From positions 121,866 through 185,865 of the forward strand of contig NZ_PJIZ01000002.1 of the NCBI RefSeq assembly GCF_021596505.1: a stretch of DNA of 64,000 nucleotides, in the 5' to 3' direction. Each line of letters opens with the position of its first letter. Position 1 is the first letter of the stretch. This document shows positions 9,223 to 17,968 of the stretch, piece by piece. The notes under the pieces are model-generated. The model saw only the letters and a program-made list of their open reading frames with translations. It had not been told where the DNA came from and made no database searches. Position numbers and translations under genes: made by a program. The stretch is from Nostoc sp. CMAA1605 (lineage in GTDB: Bacteria; Cyanobacteriota; Cyanobacteriia; Cyanobacteriales; Nostocaceae).

Positions 9223-10053
9223 CTACCTCTTCACCACCTGCAAACGCTGAGTAACTACCGTCATGCCGTTACCACGCATGATTACGGCAGAAATCCAGCG
9301 ACTACCAGGAGTAGCGGGGGCGCGTCCAATTTTAAATAAACCACCAGAATTGAGTAGTTGTAAATCTACACTGGTGGGGTTGAGATACCTTGAGGCTTGA
9401 ATGGGTTCTTCTAAGGCTGCACCTAAGAGTAAATCATCTCCTAATGGTTCTTCCACAATCGCATCAAAATTATACTGCTGACCGACTTTGACTTGCTGGG
9501 GTAATTTCACATCTACTTGGGGCGGTTTGTTACCGGAAGTGAGTACAGTACGTTCTGAGACAATATCTTGGCGTGTAATTGCACCACCTACGATGCGCTG
9601 ACGGGATCTGATGGTAGAGTTCAATGCCAAATTACCGTTGCTGGCTGAGGGTGAAGCCGAGATATTAGTAACAGTTTCGGCAACGATGGCATTACCTTCA
9701 GATTTCCAAGACTGTACTTGTGTGCTGTAGCGGACATTGGGATGACGTTTCCAGAATGTCACCAAGGCTTTTTCCATTGTTTGGCGGGTTAAACCATCGC
9801 TATGGACAAAGCTGGGGCTGTAATATTGCAATACAGCTTTGGCATCACCTTTACTAGCGGCTGCATCAATTTGCGCCAAAAGATTTGTGACGGCTGCGGG
9901 CGTATTTTGAGTATTATTACTTTGGGCGACTTCTACAGCTCGTGCGTATTGCCAATTATTAACTATACCAAACGAGCAGATAGACAAAATCAATGCAATA
10001 GCCGTAGAGAGACGGTTTCGGCGTTTTAGTAAAAATAAAATTGTCTTGTTCAT
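9223..10053 (-). CDS. Secreted NTF2-like (SnoaL/DUF4440-type) protein
   Basis: 276 residues. The N-terminus is KRRNRLSTAIALILSICSFGI-like, a signal peptide or membrane anchor ending near residue 35. Residues 55-160 have the look of an NTF2-like cone fold: LLAQIDAAASKGDAKAVLQYY followed by a SFVHSDGLTRQTMEKAL helix and strands ending in IVSERTVLTSG. The remaining 110 residues form a beta-rich, immunoglobulin-like extension. No catalytic motif stands out, so the function is unknown; a periplasmic ligand-binding or scaffolding role is a guess. It is divergent from murG with 84 bp between starts. Its stop codon is close to the CCCCATT repeat tract. Confidence 0.7.
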   Translation of the reverse strand: MNKTILFLLKRRNRLSTAIALILSICSFGIVNNWQYARAVEVAQSNNTQNTPAAVTNLLAQIDAAASKGDAKAVLQYYSPSFVHSDGLTRQTMEKALVTFWKRHPNVRYSTQVQSWKSEGNAIVAETVTNISASPSASNGNLALNSTIRSRQRIVGGAITRQDIVSERTVLTSGNKPPQVDVKLPQQVKVGQQYNFDAIVEEPLGDDLLLGAALEEPIQASRYLNPTSVDLQLLNSGGLFKIGRAPATPGSRWISAVIMRGNGMTVVTQRLQVVKR

Positions 10054-10137
10054 GGGTAAGAGTTTACTGATTGTAGTAGAGAAGGTGAGGAAATTGTTTT
10101 ATCTTAGTTAAGCTAGGCACTAAATGGTAGAGTTTGA

Positions 10138-11208
10138 ATGACAAACGCACCCATAAAATTACTAATAGCTGCCAGTGGGACTGGTGGACACTTGTTTCCG
10201 GCGATCGCATTGGCTGATAAATTACCAGAATATGAGATTGAATGGCTAGGTGTCCCCAACCGGTTAGAAACCCAGCTTGTTCCGCAAAAGTATCCTTTGC
10301 ATACTATTGCAGTTGAAGGGTTTCAGCAAGGGTTAAGCATTGCTTCTTTACTCACCTTGGGTAAACTGATTAGTGCAATTTTCCAAGTCAGGCGACTCCT
10401 TAAACAAGGGAAATTTCAAGGAGTTTTTACCACTGGCGGATACATTGCTGGGCCAGCAGTAATTGCGGCGCGTTCTTTGGGTTTACCTGTAGTTTTTCAT
10501 GAATCTAACGCTTTACCCGGTAAGGTAACACGGTTTTTCGGCCCTTGGTGTAGTGTGGTAGCTTTAGGATTTGACGTAGCTACTAAGTATTTACCCCGTG
10601 CTAAAAATGTCACAGTTGGTACTCCTGTTCGTTCCCAATTCCTCGATACTAGCAGTGCCAAACTAGATTTAGCTATTCCCGAAAATGTTCCTGTAATTGT
10701 CGTTTTTGGTGGTAGCCAAGGTGCAGTCGCAGTCAATAAACTAGTTCGCGAGTCTGCGCCAGCCTGGTTTAATGCTGGTGCTTATGTCGTACATTTAACA
10801 GGCGATCGCGATCCCGATGTGGGAACATTAAAACATCCCCAGTATATAGAATTACCTTTTTATGACAATATGGCAGCACTATTACAACGTGCAAGTTTAG
10901 CCATTAGCCGTTCCGGTGCGGGAAGTTTAACAGAATTAGCTGTATGTGGAACACCAGCGATATTAATACCCTATCCCTTTGCCGCCGAAGACCATCAATC
11001 GTATAATTCCGCAGTATTTACTCAAGCTGGTGCAGCCTTAAATTTTCAACAATCAGAGTTAACAGCAGAACTATTGCAAACTCAAGTTTTAAATTTATTG
11101 CAATCACCAGACGAGTTAAGGAAAATGGCAGAGAATGCTAAAGCGATCGCAGTTCCCGATAGTGCAGATAAACTAGCTTCCTTAGTGCGTGAAGTGGTAG
11201 AGAGCTAA
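10138..11208 (+). CDS. murG: UDP-N-acetylglucosamine--lipid I N-acetylglucosaminyltransferase
   Basis: 356 residues, the usual MurG length. The glycine-rich loop ASGTGGHLFPA near residue 12 binds the lipid pyrophosphate, a second G-loop VVFGGSQGA follows near residue 190, and the donor-binding helix region ISRSGAGSLTELAVCGTPAILIPYP is near 260. MurG is a peripheral membrane enzyme that converts lipid I to lipid II in peptidoglycan synthesis. Here it stands alone rather than in a dcw cluster, as is common in cyanobacteria. HIP1 octamers occur within the gene. Family assignment is very secure. Confidence 0.97.
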   Translation: MTNAPIKLLIAASGTGGHLFPAIALADKLPEYEIEWLGVPNRLETQLVPQKYPLHTIAVEGFQQGLSIASLLTLGKLISAIFQVRRLLKQGKFQGVFTTGGYIAGPAVIAARSLGLPVVFHESNALPGKVTRFFGPWCSVVALGFDVATKYLPRAKNVTVGTPVRSQFLDTSSAKLDLAIPENVPVIVVFGGSQGAVAVNKLVRESAPAWFNAGAYVVHLTGDRDPDVGTLKHPQYIELPFYDNMAALLQRASLAISRSGAGSLTELAVCGTPAILIPYPFAAEDHQSYNSAVFTQAGAALNFQQSELTAELLQTQVLNLLQSPDELRKMAENAKAIAVPDSADKLASLVREVVES

Positions 11209-11323
11209 AAACACATAGGCATTAAGAAGAGTTTGAGACTTCAAAACCTCAAACTCCTCACACTCTCTGCGCCTCTGCGTCTTTGCGTGAAAAAAAATCA
11301 CCATCCTAATCAGCAACGCATTA

Positions 11324-12202
11324 TTACTGTTGCTGTAACCAAGTCGCTAAATCTGCAACCTCATTAAAATCTAACAATTGTTCTGCTAGTGCTTCTAATT
11401 TTTCAGTAGATAATCCTTTAATTTGCTCAGTTAAAGACAAATCAATGTCTCCAAACCGACGATTTAACTGGCGCAGAATTACCTTTTGTTCTCCTTCCTG
11501 GATAGCTCGCGCCCTATCTTCTTGATACAGTGGTGCTAATCTCATCACTAACTCCCGATCATCTATTTCTATATTCTGATTGATTCTCAAATTTTGTTGC
11601 AGGCTATAGAGTAATTCTAACGTCACTTCCACAAAGGGGTGATTGGCTGGAAGTGCTGTCAATTGATCAACCGCTTGTTGCTGTACTCTACCACGCCCTA
11701 ATATTCTCAGCCACAGTGTTTCTTGAGTAGATGGTAACTGATGAATGACAACTATGGCTGTCCGCAAATATTCAGGTAAAAAGTAAACTCCCTCTACCCA
11801 GTCTGATTTTACAGTCGCACCAAAGCCGGAAATTATCGCCTCTGATGCGGTGGGAGTGAGAACCCATAATTGGGGAATTTCTGCGGTTGGGATGGGGGTT
11901 TTATTGCGGTTAGCTTCTCTTTGAATAGCGTTTCTGACTTCTAATAGTTTCAATAGACAATCTGTGATTTCTTCTTTGGTTGCTGGGTTGCGGAATGGTT
12001 CAAAAATGGCGGCGGTGGTTGCCATTTTTCCTAATAGTCCTAATGTTTCTATGTTGGCTGTTTGTGTAGTGAAGGGAGAAAATAATACATCTATTTCTCT
12101 GACTTCTGCTGCTACTCGACTTGGTGCTTGAACTTTTCCGAATGGTTTTAATAATTCTTCTAAATAATCTTTGGAAAATTGATCATGAATAAATCGCGTC
12201 AT
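11324..12202 (-). CDS. DUF4351-containing protein, possibly related to Rpn/PD-(D/E)XK nucleases
   Basis: 292 residues of a family frequent in cyanobacteria: an N-terminal segment HDQFSKDYLEELLKPFG, then EVREIDVLF (an acidic strand that could be part of a PD-(D/E)XK-like core), and at the C-terminus a DUF4351-type helical domain (RQLNRRFGDIDLSLTEQIKG, then LEALAEQLLDF). Members of this broad group are annotated as Rpn-like recombination-promoting nucleases or as transposase-like, but I do not see a complete D...E-x-K set, so nuclease activity is unproven. It starts 12 bp after the stop of the TIR-ClpN gene on the same strand, so it is probably cotranscribed with it. Confidence 0.65.
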   Translation of the reverse strand: MTRFIHDQFSKDYLEELLKPFGKVQAPSRVAAEVREIDVLFSPFTTQTANIETLGLLGKMATTAAIFEPFRNPATKEEITDCLLKLLEVRNAIQREANRNKTPIPTAEIPQLWVLTPTASEAIISGFGATVKSDWVEGVYFLPEYLRTAIVVIHQLPSTQETLWLRILGRGRVQQQAVDQLTALPANHPFVEVTLELLYSLQQNLRINQNIEIDDRELVMRLAPLYQEDRARAIQEGEQKVILRQLNRRFGDIDLSLTEQIKGLSTEKLEALAEQLLDFNEVADLATWLQQQ

Positions 12203-12214
12203 TTAATTGGGGTG

Positions 12215-13234
12215 TCACAATTTTGAGCTTTCCATATGAATTATCACAGTACGGACACTTTTTACATCAACACCCATACGTTGCAATACTTTAGCGGCAG
12301 TGGCCTCACTATCGTCTGTTAATCCCAAGAGTAAGTGTTCTGTGCTGATGTAATTATGCCCTAGACTGTTCGCATATCTAACAGATTGATCAAATAGACG
12401 TTTGACTTTAGGAGTAAACGGAACTTCTGGTTGAACAAAACCAGAACCTTTCCCAATAATTTTTTCCACTTCCCGACGTGCGTCTTTGAGAGTGATACCA
12501 AACTCATTCAGCACTTTGGCCGCAACCCCACTTCCTTCCCCTATCAACCCCAGAAGAATTTGGTCAGTTCCTATGAAGTTATGTCCTAGACGACGCGCTT
12601 CCTCCTGAGCGAGCATGATAACTTTGATGGCTTCGTCAGTGAAGTATCTGAAAAATTCACTACTATCTAAGGGTATAGGAACTTGATGTGATGTTTGCTG
12701 CTGTAGTTTTTGCTCTGTTTCTGATTGCCTTGGCAACCTTATCTCTTCCTGCTTTTGTTGGCGTTCTTCTCGTTCCTGTTTGAGTTTTTCAACAGCCGCA
12801 CGAATACCTTTTGCTACATCCATAAAAGCTTCATCTGTAGTATGCCAATTTCTGGATACAACGGGTTCAGCATTTTTAGGTAGGGCTTGGAGTTTAGCAA
12901 ATGGCGCGCCTTTCCAGTCAACAGGACGTAAAATCACCGGAATTACACAAGCTTCTCCAGCGTTGTGGCGTTCTATTGCCTTCTTAACTTCCACATCCCA
13001 ACAATAGTCAGAAGCGAGAAAGTTTGAACTGACTAGCAACAGAATGATATCAGCTGTGTTTAAATTATCGTTAATTTGATAATCCCACTCTTGTCCAGGT
13101 AGTATCTTGCGGTCATGCCAGCTTGATATTACACCTTCTCTTTTCAATGTAGCAAGGTGGTCGGCTAATTCATCTCGTAGGGTTTCATCTTTGTGAGAGT
13201 AAGAAAAGAAAAGCTTTAAAGATACTTCTGTCAT
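12215..13234 (-). CDS. TIR domain fused to a ClpC-type N-terminal (Clp_N) domain
   Basis: 339 residues in three parts. Residues 5-148 are a bacterial TIR domain: [21 protein letters not shown] at the start, [15 protein letters not shown] at 36-50, [15 protein letters not shown] at 65-79 and the putative catalytic glutamate E82 used by NAD-cleaving TIRs. Residues 149-185 form a charged Glu/Gln/Lys-rich linker. Residues 194-335 contain both repeats of a Clp N-domain, but no AAA module follows. This part matches residues 1-141 of the ClpC encoded at 17969 at about three of every four positions, including runs such as TPKVK and LGHN. The TIR part suggests an NAD-consuming or signalling effector; the Clp part suggests competition for, or use of, ClpC adaptors and substrates (inference). 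Downstream is the DUF4351 gene. Confidence 0.9.
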   Translation of the reverse strand: MTEVSLKLFFSYSHKDETLRDELADHLATLKREGVISSWHDRKILPGQEWDYQINDNLNTADIILLLVSSNFLASDYCWDVEVKKAIERHNAGEACVIPVILRPVDWKGAPFAKLQALPKNAEPVVSRNWHTTDEAFMDVAKGIRAAVEKLKQEREERQQKQEEIRLPRQSETEQKLQQQTSHQVPIPLDSSEFFRYFTDEAIKVIMLAQEEARRLGHNFIGTDQILLGLIGEGSGVAAKVLNEFGITLKDARREVEKIIGKGSGFVQPEVPFTPKVKRLFDQSVRYANSLGHNYISTEHLLLGLTDDSEATAAKVLQRMGVDVKSVRTVIIHMESSKL

Positions 13235-13418
13235 TTTCGCGCTTAGGAGTAGGATAAATCACGCTTAGGATAAATTATAGTATTTTTGCCTGATTTCCCT
13301 GAGACTCTAACTTTGTTGTAGAGTAAGTGAGCAAGTCAAAGATATAGAATTGTTGCGAATACGAATTGTTTGGTCACAAAACTAAGTTGTGTGGTAGCAA
13401 GGACAAGTTAATTACCAA

Positions 13419-14918
13419 TTACAATAACTCCGTCATTTGCCCCACATTTACTAAACTATTCGCACACAAAATCCCAGAAGCAGCGACAGCCGGCACACCG
13501 ATTCCTGGTAGAGTGCTATCACCCACACGATACAAACCCTGGATAGGCGTGTGTGTGCTAGGAAATAACCCCTTACCTGCTGCGATCGCTGGGCCATAAG
13601 TTCCCTGATATCTTCGTAAATAATGAGCATGGGTTAACGGTGTACCTATGAGTTCTAATACCACACGTTTACGAACATCAGGGATAATACGCTCTAAGGC
13701 ACGGTATAAAGTTTGAGATTTTTCTCGTTTCTTCGCTTCATACTCATCATTGCTTTCCCAGCCAGCGTAGGGTTCGAGGGTATAAGCATGAACCACATGA
13801 TGTCCTTCTGGGGCTAAATTTTTATCCCACACGCTGGGAATCGAAATCATGCAAGTATTACCTGGTGTGGTGATATCTTGACTAGAATCATGGACTACCA
13901 CATGATGTCCAGTTAAATTATCTAACCCATCAGCCTTGATACCTAAGTGCAAGTGCATAAAACTCTCAACGGCTGGAGTCTTTAAAGCACTTTCACGATA
14001 AGCGGCAGGCAAATCTTCAGGACGCAGTAAATTATTATATGTATCCCAAAGGGTGGCATTAGAAATCACAATTGCGGCTGACAAAACTTCACCATTGCGT
14101 AACCGCACACCCGTAACTTTGCCAGACTCTACCAAAATTTGCTCAACGTGACACCCCAAACGTAACTTTCCACCCCATTTTTCCAACCCCCGCACCAAAG
14201 CATTAACAATTGCTGCACTCCCCCCCACAGGATACTCAACCCCACGGGAACGTTCACCCAACATAAATGCTACTTCAGGGGCAATTGTGCCGTGGGCTTT
14301 TAAGCCAGAAAGTAAGAAACACTCTAAATCAATCAGCCGCCGTACCCAGGGGTCTTTGACTGTAGCATCCATAACATTGCCTACAGAAGACTGCACCAGG
14401 GATAGGTAAGGTAACATTTTCGCCAAGGATGGCAAATAACGTTGTAATAACACTAAAATCACCAGCCAATCTGAGCGCAATGCCAATGTAGGTATACCTT
14501 TCATCGCCTCATAGAGTCCTAGAAGGCGTTGCTCAAATTGTTGGAATTCCTTGGCACCTTGGGGTGTAATTTTGTGTAGCTGTTGATGATATTGTGCAGG
14601 ATTGCTGTAGACTGCAAGACTGGTTTCGGGAAAGTGGTAGTGACCTAAAGGATCATAGGGTATAACTTGGATGGATTCACCTAAAGCATCAAGCACCTGT
14701 TTAATGGGATTTAAACTGTCTTTACCAGTTAAACCGCAATAAAAGGAGGGGCCAGAATCAAATTCAAACCCGCGTCGTCTAAAACTATGAGCAGCACCAC
14801 CCGCCATTGTATGACTTTCACATACAATCACCTGCTTACCATAACGCGCCAACAAACCCGCAGCGCATAAACCGCCGATACCGCTACCGATGATGATGAT
14901 GGGGGACTGGGGAGACAT
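13419..14918 (-). CDS. CrtISO-like FAD-dependent carotenoid isomerase/desaturase family protein
   Basis: 499 residues with the N-terminal FAD motif IIIIGSGIGGLCAAGLLARYG and the following CESHTMAGGAAHSF, and the C-terminal FAD contact GLYRVGDSTLPGIGVPAVAASG, as in phytoene desaturase (CrtI), CrtISO and related amine-oxidase-fold enzymes. The middle part (YPVGGSAAIVNALVRGLEKWGG) fits CrtISO-type proteins. It differs clearly from what I recall of classical cyanobacterial CrtH, so it is probably a paralogue with an unproven substrate. It is divergent from the Mla-type operon across a repeat-filled 117-bp gap. It could act on carotenoids or on another polyisoprenoid or retinoid-like compound. Confidence 0.8.
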   Translation of the reverse strand: MSPQSPIIIIGSGIGGLCAAGLLARYGKQVIVCESHTMAGGAAHSFRRRGFEFDSGPSFYCGLTGKDSLNPIKQVLDALGESIQVIPYDPLGHYHFPETSLAVYSNPAQYHQQLHKITPQGAKEFQQFEQRLLGLYEAMKGIPTLALRSDWLVILVLLQRYLPSLAKMLPYLSLVQSSVGNVMDATVKDPWVRRLIDLECFLLSGLKAHGTIAPEVAFMLGERSRGVEYPVGGSAAIVNALVRGLEKWGGKLRLGCHVEQILVESGKVTGVRLRNGEVLSAAIVISNATLWDTYNNLLRPEDLPAAYRESALKTPAVESFMHLHLGIKADGLDNLTGHHVVVHDSSQDITTPGNTCMISIPSVWDKNLAPEGHHVVHAYTLEPYAGWESNDEYEAKKREKSQTLYRALERIIPDVRKRVVLELIGTPLTHAHYLRRYQGTYGPAIAAGKGLFPSTHTPIQGLYRVGDSTLPGIGVPAVAASGILCANSLVNVGQMTELL

Positions 14919-14963
14919 GAGAGGGGTGTAAGGGAGACAAGAGAGATTATATATCTAAATTCT

Positions 14964-15035
14964 CAATGCCCCATGCCCCATGCCCAATCACTATTGACTA
15001 ATGACTAATGACTATTGACTATTGACTATTGACTA
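14964..15035. repeat. STRR tract abutting the Mla-type ATPase start codon
   Basis: GCCCCAT units near 14966-14984 are followed by TGACTAT/TGACTAA heptamers from about 14992 to 15035. The last unit ACTAATG runs directly into the ATG of the downstream ABC gene, with TGA two codons upstream in that frame. Confidence 0.85.
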
Positions 15036-15818
15036 ATGACTAAACCACTAATTGAACTAAAAGGCGTTTCTAAATCCTTTGGGAACAATCGGGTTTTAGA
15101 TAATGTAGATTTGACGATTTATCGGGGGGAGGCTTTAGGAATTATCGGCCCTTCGGGAACAGGTAAATCGACAATTTTACGGGTAATTGCTGGTTTAATT
15201 ACTCCTGACGAGGGAGAAGTTTACGTGCAAGGAGTAAAAAGAGAGGGGTTAATTGAAGATGGTCATGACCCTGTGGGTATTGGTATGGTGTTTCAGCAGG
15301 CGGCTTTATTTGATTCTTTGACTGTGGAAGAGAATGTGGGGTTTTTACTGTATCAAAATTCTCAGTTGTCGCGATCGCGTATTCAAGAATTAGTCAAAGA
15401 AAAATTGGAAATGGTGGGTTTACCGGGTATTGGTCATATGTACCCCTCGGAGTTATCTGGGGGGATGCGAAAACGGGTGAGTTTTGCCCGTGCGATTATG
15501 TCTAATCCTGATAATCCCACGGAAGGTGCAGAGGTTTTACTTTACGATGAACCGACAGCCGGACTTGACCCCATTGCTTCTACAGTGATAGAAGATTTAA
15601 TTCGGGGATTACAGACTACTCAAGGTGTTTGTAGTACCTATGCGATCGTTACACATCAAGATAGTACAATACGGCGTACCACTGATAGACTAGTATTCCT
15701 TTATCAAGGTAAAGTGCAGTGGCAAGGCTCAGTTAGTGAACTAAATAACACAGACCATCCATTAATTCATCAATTTATGAGTGGGAGTGTACAAGGGCCA
15801 ATTCAGGTTGTTGGTTAG
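15036..15818 (+). CDS. Mla-type lipid/organic-compound ABC transporter ATP-binding protein
   Basis: 260 residues. Walker A GPSGTGKST near residue 38, signature LSGGMRKRVSFARA near 140, and Walker B EVLLYDEPTAGLDP near 165. The variant signature GGMRKRV and the N-terminus ELKGVSKSFG place it in the MlaF/Ttg2A/Mkl group, which energises phospholipid transport between membranes, in plants as TGD3 of the TGD1-2-3 system. The next gene codes for an MCE (MlaD/TGD2-like) protein 16 bp downstream. The MlaE/TGD1-type permease is not in the window. The start ATG sits at the edge of a heptamer repeat tract and lacks a visible Shine-Dalgarno. Confidence 0.9.
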   Translation: MTKPLIELKGVSKSFGNNRVLDNVDLTIYRGEALGIIGPSGTGKSTILRVIAGLITPDEGEVYVQGVKREGLIEDGHDPVGIGMVFQQAALFDSLTVEENVGFLLYQNSQLSRSRIQELVKEKLEMVGLPGIGHMYPSELSGGMRKRVSFARAIMSNPDNPTEGAEVLLYDEPTAGLDPIASTVIEDLIRGLQTTQGVCSTYAIVTHQDSTIRRTTDRLVFLYQGKVQWQGSVSELNNTDHPLIHQFMSGSVQGPIQVVG

Positions 15819-15834
15819 TTGGGCAAAGAATAAT

Positions 15835-17220
15835 ATGCGCGATTCTATCACCACTCGTTTTGCATCTCGACGGACGTTAAGGGAAGGCTCAGTTGGATTA
15901 TTAGTTTTACTGGGACTAGGAGCATTTTTTGTCATTATTCTCTGGCTCAACAGAGTCACAGCCTCTCGTAGTTCTTACAGAGCTATTGTAGAATTTGCCA
16001 ATGCTGGCGGTATGCAAAAAGGCGCGCCTGTACGTTATCGCGGCGTAAAAGTCGGGAATATTGCTCGCATTGAACCAAAGCCAAATGCTGTAGAAGTAGA
16101 AATTGAAATTGCCCAAACTGACTTAATTATTCCTCGTGATGTGTTAGTTGAAGCTAACCAAAGTGGTTTAATTAGCGAAAGTATTATTGATATCACGCCC
16201 AAATCTTCACTACAAACTCAAGATAAAATTGCTAAACCTCTGGATAAAAATTGCGATCGCACTCTGATTGTTTGCAATGGTTCTCGACTCAAAGGTCAAA
16301 TTGGTATCAGTTTAGATGAACTCATCCGCAGTAGCACGGAATTAGCAACTACCTATAATAATCCTGAATTTTATCAACGGGTAAATAAATTACTAGAAAC
16401 CTCAGCAGAAGCTGCTACTAGCGTCTCATCATTGAGTCGAGATGTCGGGAGATTAAGCAGAAGCTTTCAAGGACAAATCGGTACATTTGCCGCCACCGCC
16501 AATTCTATCCAACAAGCCACCAATAAACTCACCGTTTCCACCACCAAGACTGTAGACCAACTAGGTAACACTGCCAGTCAATTCAGCACTACCGCAGCTC
16601 AAGCGAATAAGTTACTCACTCAATTAGATGAACTAGTTACCTCTAACCGTTCTACATTAGTGAGTGCATTGAATAACATCACCGAAACCAGCAACCAACT
16701 GCGGTTAACAGTCAGTAGCCTTTCCCCCGCCATTACGCGGTTATCCGACGGGGAATTACTGAAAAATTTAGAAACACTCTCAGCCAACGCCGCCCAAGCA
16801 TCCGCTAACTTAAAAGATGCTACTCAGGCATTAAATGATCCTAAAAATGCTCTGCTGCTGCAACAAACTCTAGACTCAGCCAGAGTGACATTTGAAAACA
16901 CCCAAAAAATCACCTCAGATTTAGACGAATTAACCGGAGATCCCAAATTTCGCGATAACTTACGGCAACTAGTCAACGGTTTGAGTACCCTAGTCTCGTC
17001 CACAGACCAAATGCAACAGCAAGTCAATGTTGCTGTAACTTTAGAGTCAATGCAAGCCGCCGCCAGTAAATCCCAATTAGCGTTAACCTCCAAGCAACCA
17101 GAAAAACCCACCAACAACCCCACATCTAGCAAAATTGAAAGTACGGTTAACCCCACTAGTCCTGCCTCATCTCAGGAGAAGCTTTTACAGAAATTACGGC
17201 AATATCGGAATGGGGAATAG
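15835..17220 (+). CDS. MCE-family lipid transport protein (MlaD/TGD2-like)
   Basis: 461 residues from ATG 15835; an upstream GTG in frame would overlap the ATPase gene and is less likely. A single membrane helix lies around residues 18-38 ([19 protein letters not shown]), followed by the MCE domain at about 45-115 with the hallmark segment [14 protein letters not shown]. The rest is a long helical region rich in Ser, Thr, Gln and Asn that probably forms a periplasmic coiled or tube-like stalk, and the C-terminal 45 residues are Pro/Ser/Thr rich. Known family role: hexameric substrate-binding ring of retrograde lipid transporters. Its stop TAG lies within a GGGAATAGGG repeat unit. Confidence 0.9.
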   Translation: MRDSITTRFASRRTLREGSVGLLVLLGLGAFFVIILWLNRVTASRSSYRAIVEFANAGGMQKGAPVRYRGVKVGNIARIEPKPNAVEVEIEIAQTDLIIPRDVLVEANQSGLISESIIDITPKSSLQTQDKIAKPLDKNCDRTLIVCNGSRLKGQIGISLDELIRSSTELATTYNNPEFYQRVNKLLETSAEAATSVSSLSRDVGRLSRSFQGQIGTFAATANSIQQATNKLTVSTTKTVDQLGNTASQFSTTAAQANKLLTQLDELVTSNRSTLVSALNNITETSNQLRLTVSSLSPAITRLSDGELLKNLETLSANAAQASANLKDATQALNDPKNALLLQQTLDSARVTFENTQKITSDLDELTGDPKFRDNLRQLVNGLSTLVSSTDQMQQQVNVAVTLESMQAAASKSQLALTSKQPEKPTNNPTSSKIESTVNPTSPASSQEKLLQKLRQYRNGE

Positions 17221-17439
17221 GGAATTGGGAATTGGGCATGGGGAATAGGGAATTGGGAATTGGGCATGGGGAATTGGGAATTGGGAATAGGGAATTGGGA
17301 ATTGGGAATTGGTAGCCAAGGGAGATAAGGGAGATTTTTCCCCATGCCCCATGCCCCATGCCCCATGCCCCATGCCCCATGCCCCATGCCCCATGCCCCC
17401 TGCCCCATGCCCCCTGCCCCCTGCCCCCTGCCCCCCTGC
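17209..17439. repeat. STRR tract (GGGAATT/GGGCAT and CCCCATG units)
   Basis: The first half is GGGAATT, GGGAATA and GGGCATG units (about 17209-17312). After a short stretch near 17320 comes a long run of CCCCATG and CCCCCTG units (about 17340-17439). The two halves are roughly complementary, so a transcript could fold into a long imperfect hairpin. The tract directly joins the stop codon of the MCE gene on the left and the stop codon of the DUF3288 gene on the right. Confidence 0.9.
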
Positions 17440-17736
17440 CTAATTCCAGTCCTGCTCCTCTCGTTTGCCGCGACTTTTGTAAATACCGCCAATATCATGC
17501 AATTGTCGGGTTTTCTCGAATAATTCCGCCTCAGTTAAGCCCCATTGTTGCAAAACTTTATCTAGGTCGCTTTGTATGTCCCTCGCGCCTGGGAAGCCTT
17601 GATACCGGATTCTGAGACGGGCTAATTCGGCTAAATTGTAGTCTGTGGCGGTTTGACTTAGTAGAATATCAATAAGAGGGCGATCGCGGTTGTAAAGTGG
17701 GTGCTGTTGGTCTTTACTTCCGTGCTTTTCGGTCAT
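17440..17736 (-). CDS. DUF3288 family protein
   Basis: 98 residues, soluble and charged, with no signal peptide. The segments KDQQHPLYNRDRPLID and YNLAELARLRIRYQGFPGAR followed by DLDKVLQQWGL are those I recognise from the small cyanobacterial family DUF3288. No function is known. The last residues (KREEQDWN) reach the edge of the CCCCATG repeat tract. It is divergent from clpC with a spacer of 232 bp. Confidence 0.75.
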   Translation of the reverse strand: MTEKHGSKDQQHPLYNRDRPLIDILLSQTATDYNLAELARLRIRYQGFPGARDIQSDLDKVLQQWGLTEAELFEKTRQLHDIGGIYKSRGKREEQDWN

Positions 17737-17968
17737 AGTTGATACTGTGGTAAAATTGGAATCTCATTACCGAGTCTAAAACTAAAACCTGCCCGTAGCA
17801 CGATAATTAGAGATGACGGCTACCACCCCTGAGTGCATACGGCTCTCACCACTGTCACCCCATTAGAGATAAAGATACATTATCTTTAAGAAAATACAAA
17901 AAAGTTTAGATAAGGGTGAAATTTTTAGATCGCCCAAAGTCCAAGCAGCAAGGGAGCAAGAACCCGCT
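17737..17968. promoter_or_regulatory. Divergent promoter region DUF3288 / clpC
   Basis: An inverted repeat AAAGATA (17871-17877) / TATCTTT (17881-17887) with a 3-bp loop lies about 85 bp before the clpC start and could be an operator or a 5' UTR hairpin. A GGGAG stretch lies about 15 bp before the clpC ATG. I do not recognise a CIRCE (GCACTC-N9-GAGTGC) element. Confidence 0.4.

Noticed and set aside
11230..11295. Possible Yfr1 small RNA: ACTCCTCACAC next to a 9-bp hairpin GAGTTTGAG / CTCAAACTC
   Set aside because: The core motif overlaps the 3' arm of the hairpin, and the following CTCTGCGCCTCTGCGTCTTT is a widespread Nostoc intergenic repeat without terminator hairpin and T run.
12215..13234. 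Reading the Clp_N part as a truncated clpC pseudogene
   Set aside because: The frame is continuous from the TIR ATG through a linker to a natural stop after both Clp_N repeats, and the differences from ClpC are mostly conservative, which indicates selection on a fused protein.
17156..17498. Several overlapping open frames with GAWGMGH-like repeats
   Set aside because: They are translations of the GGGCATG/CCCCATG heptamer tract, not proteins.
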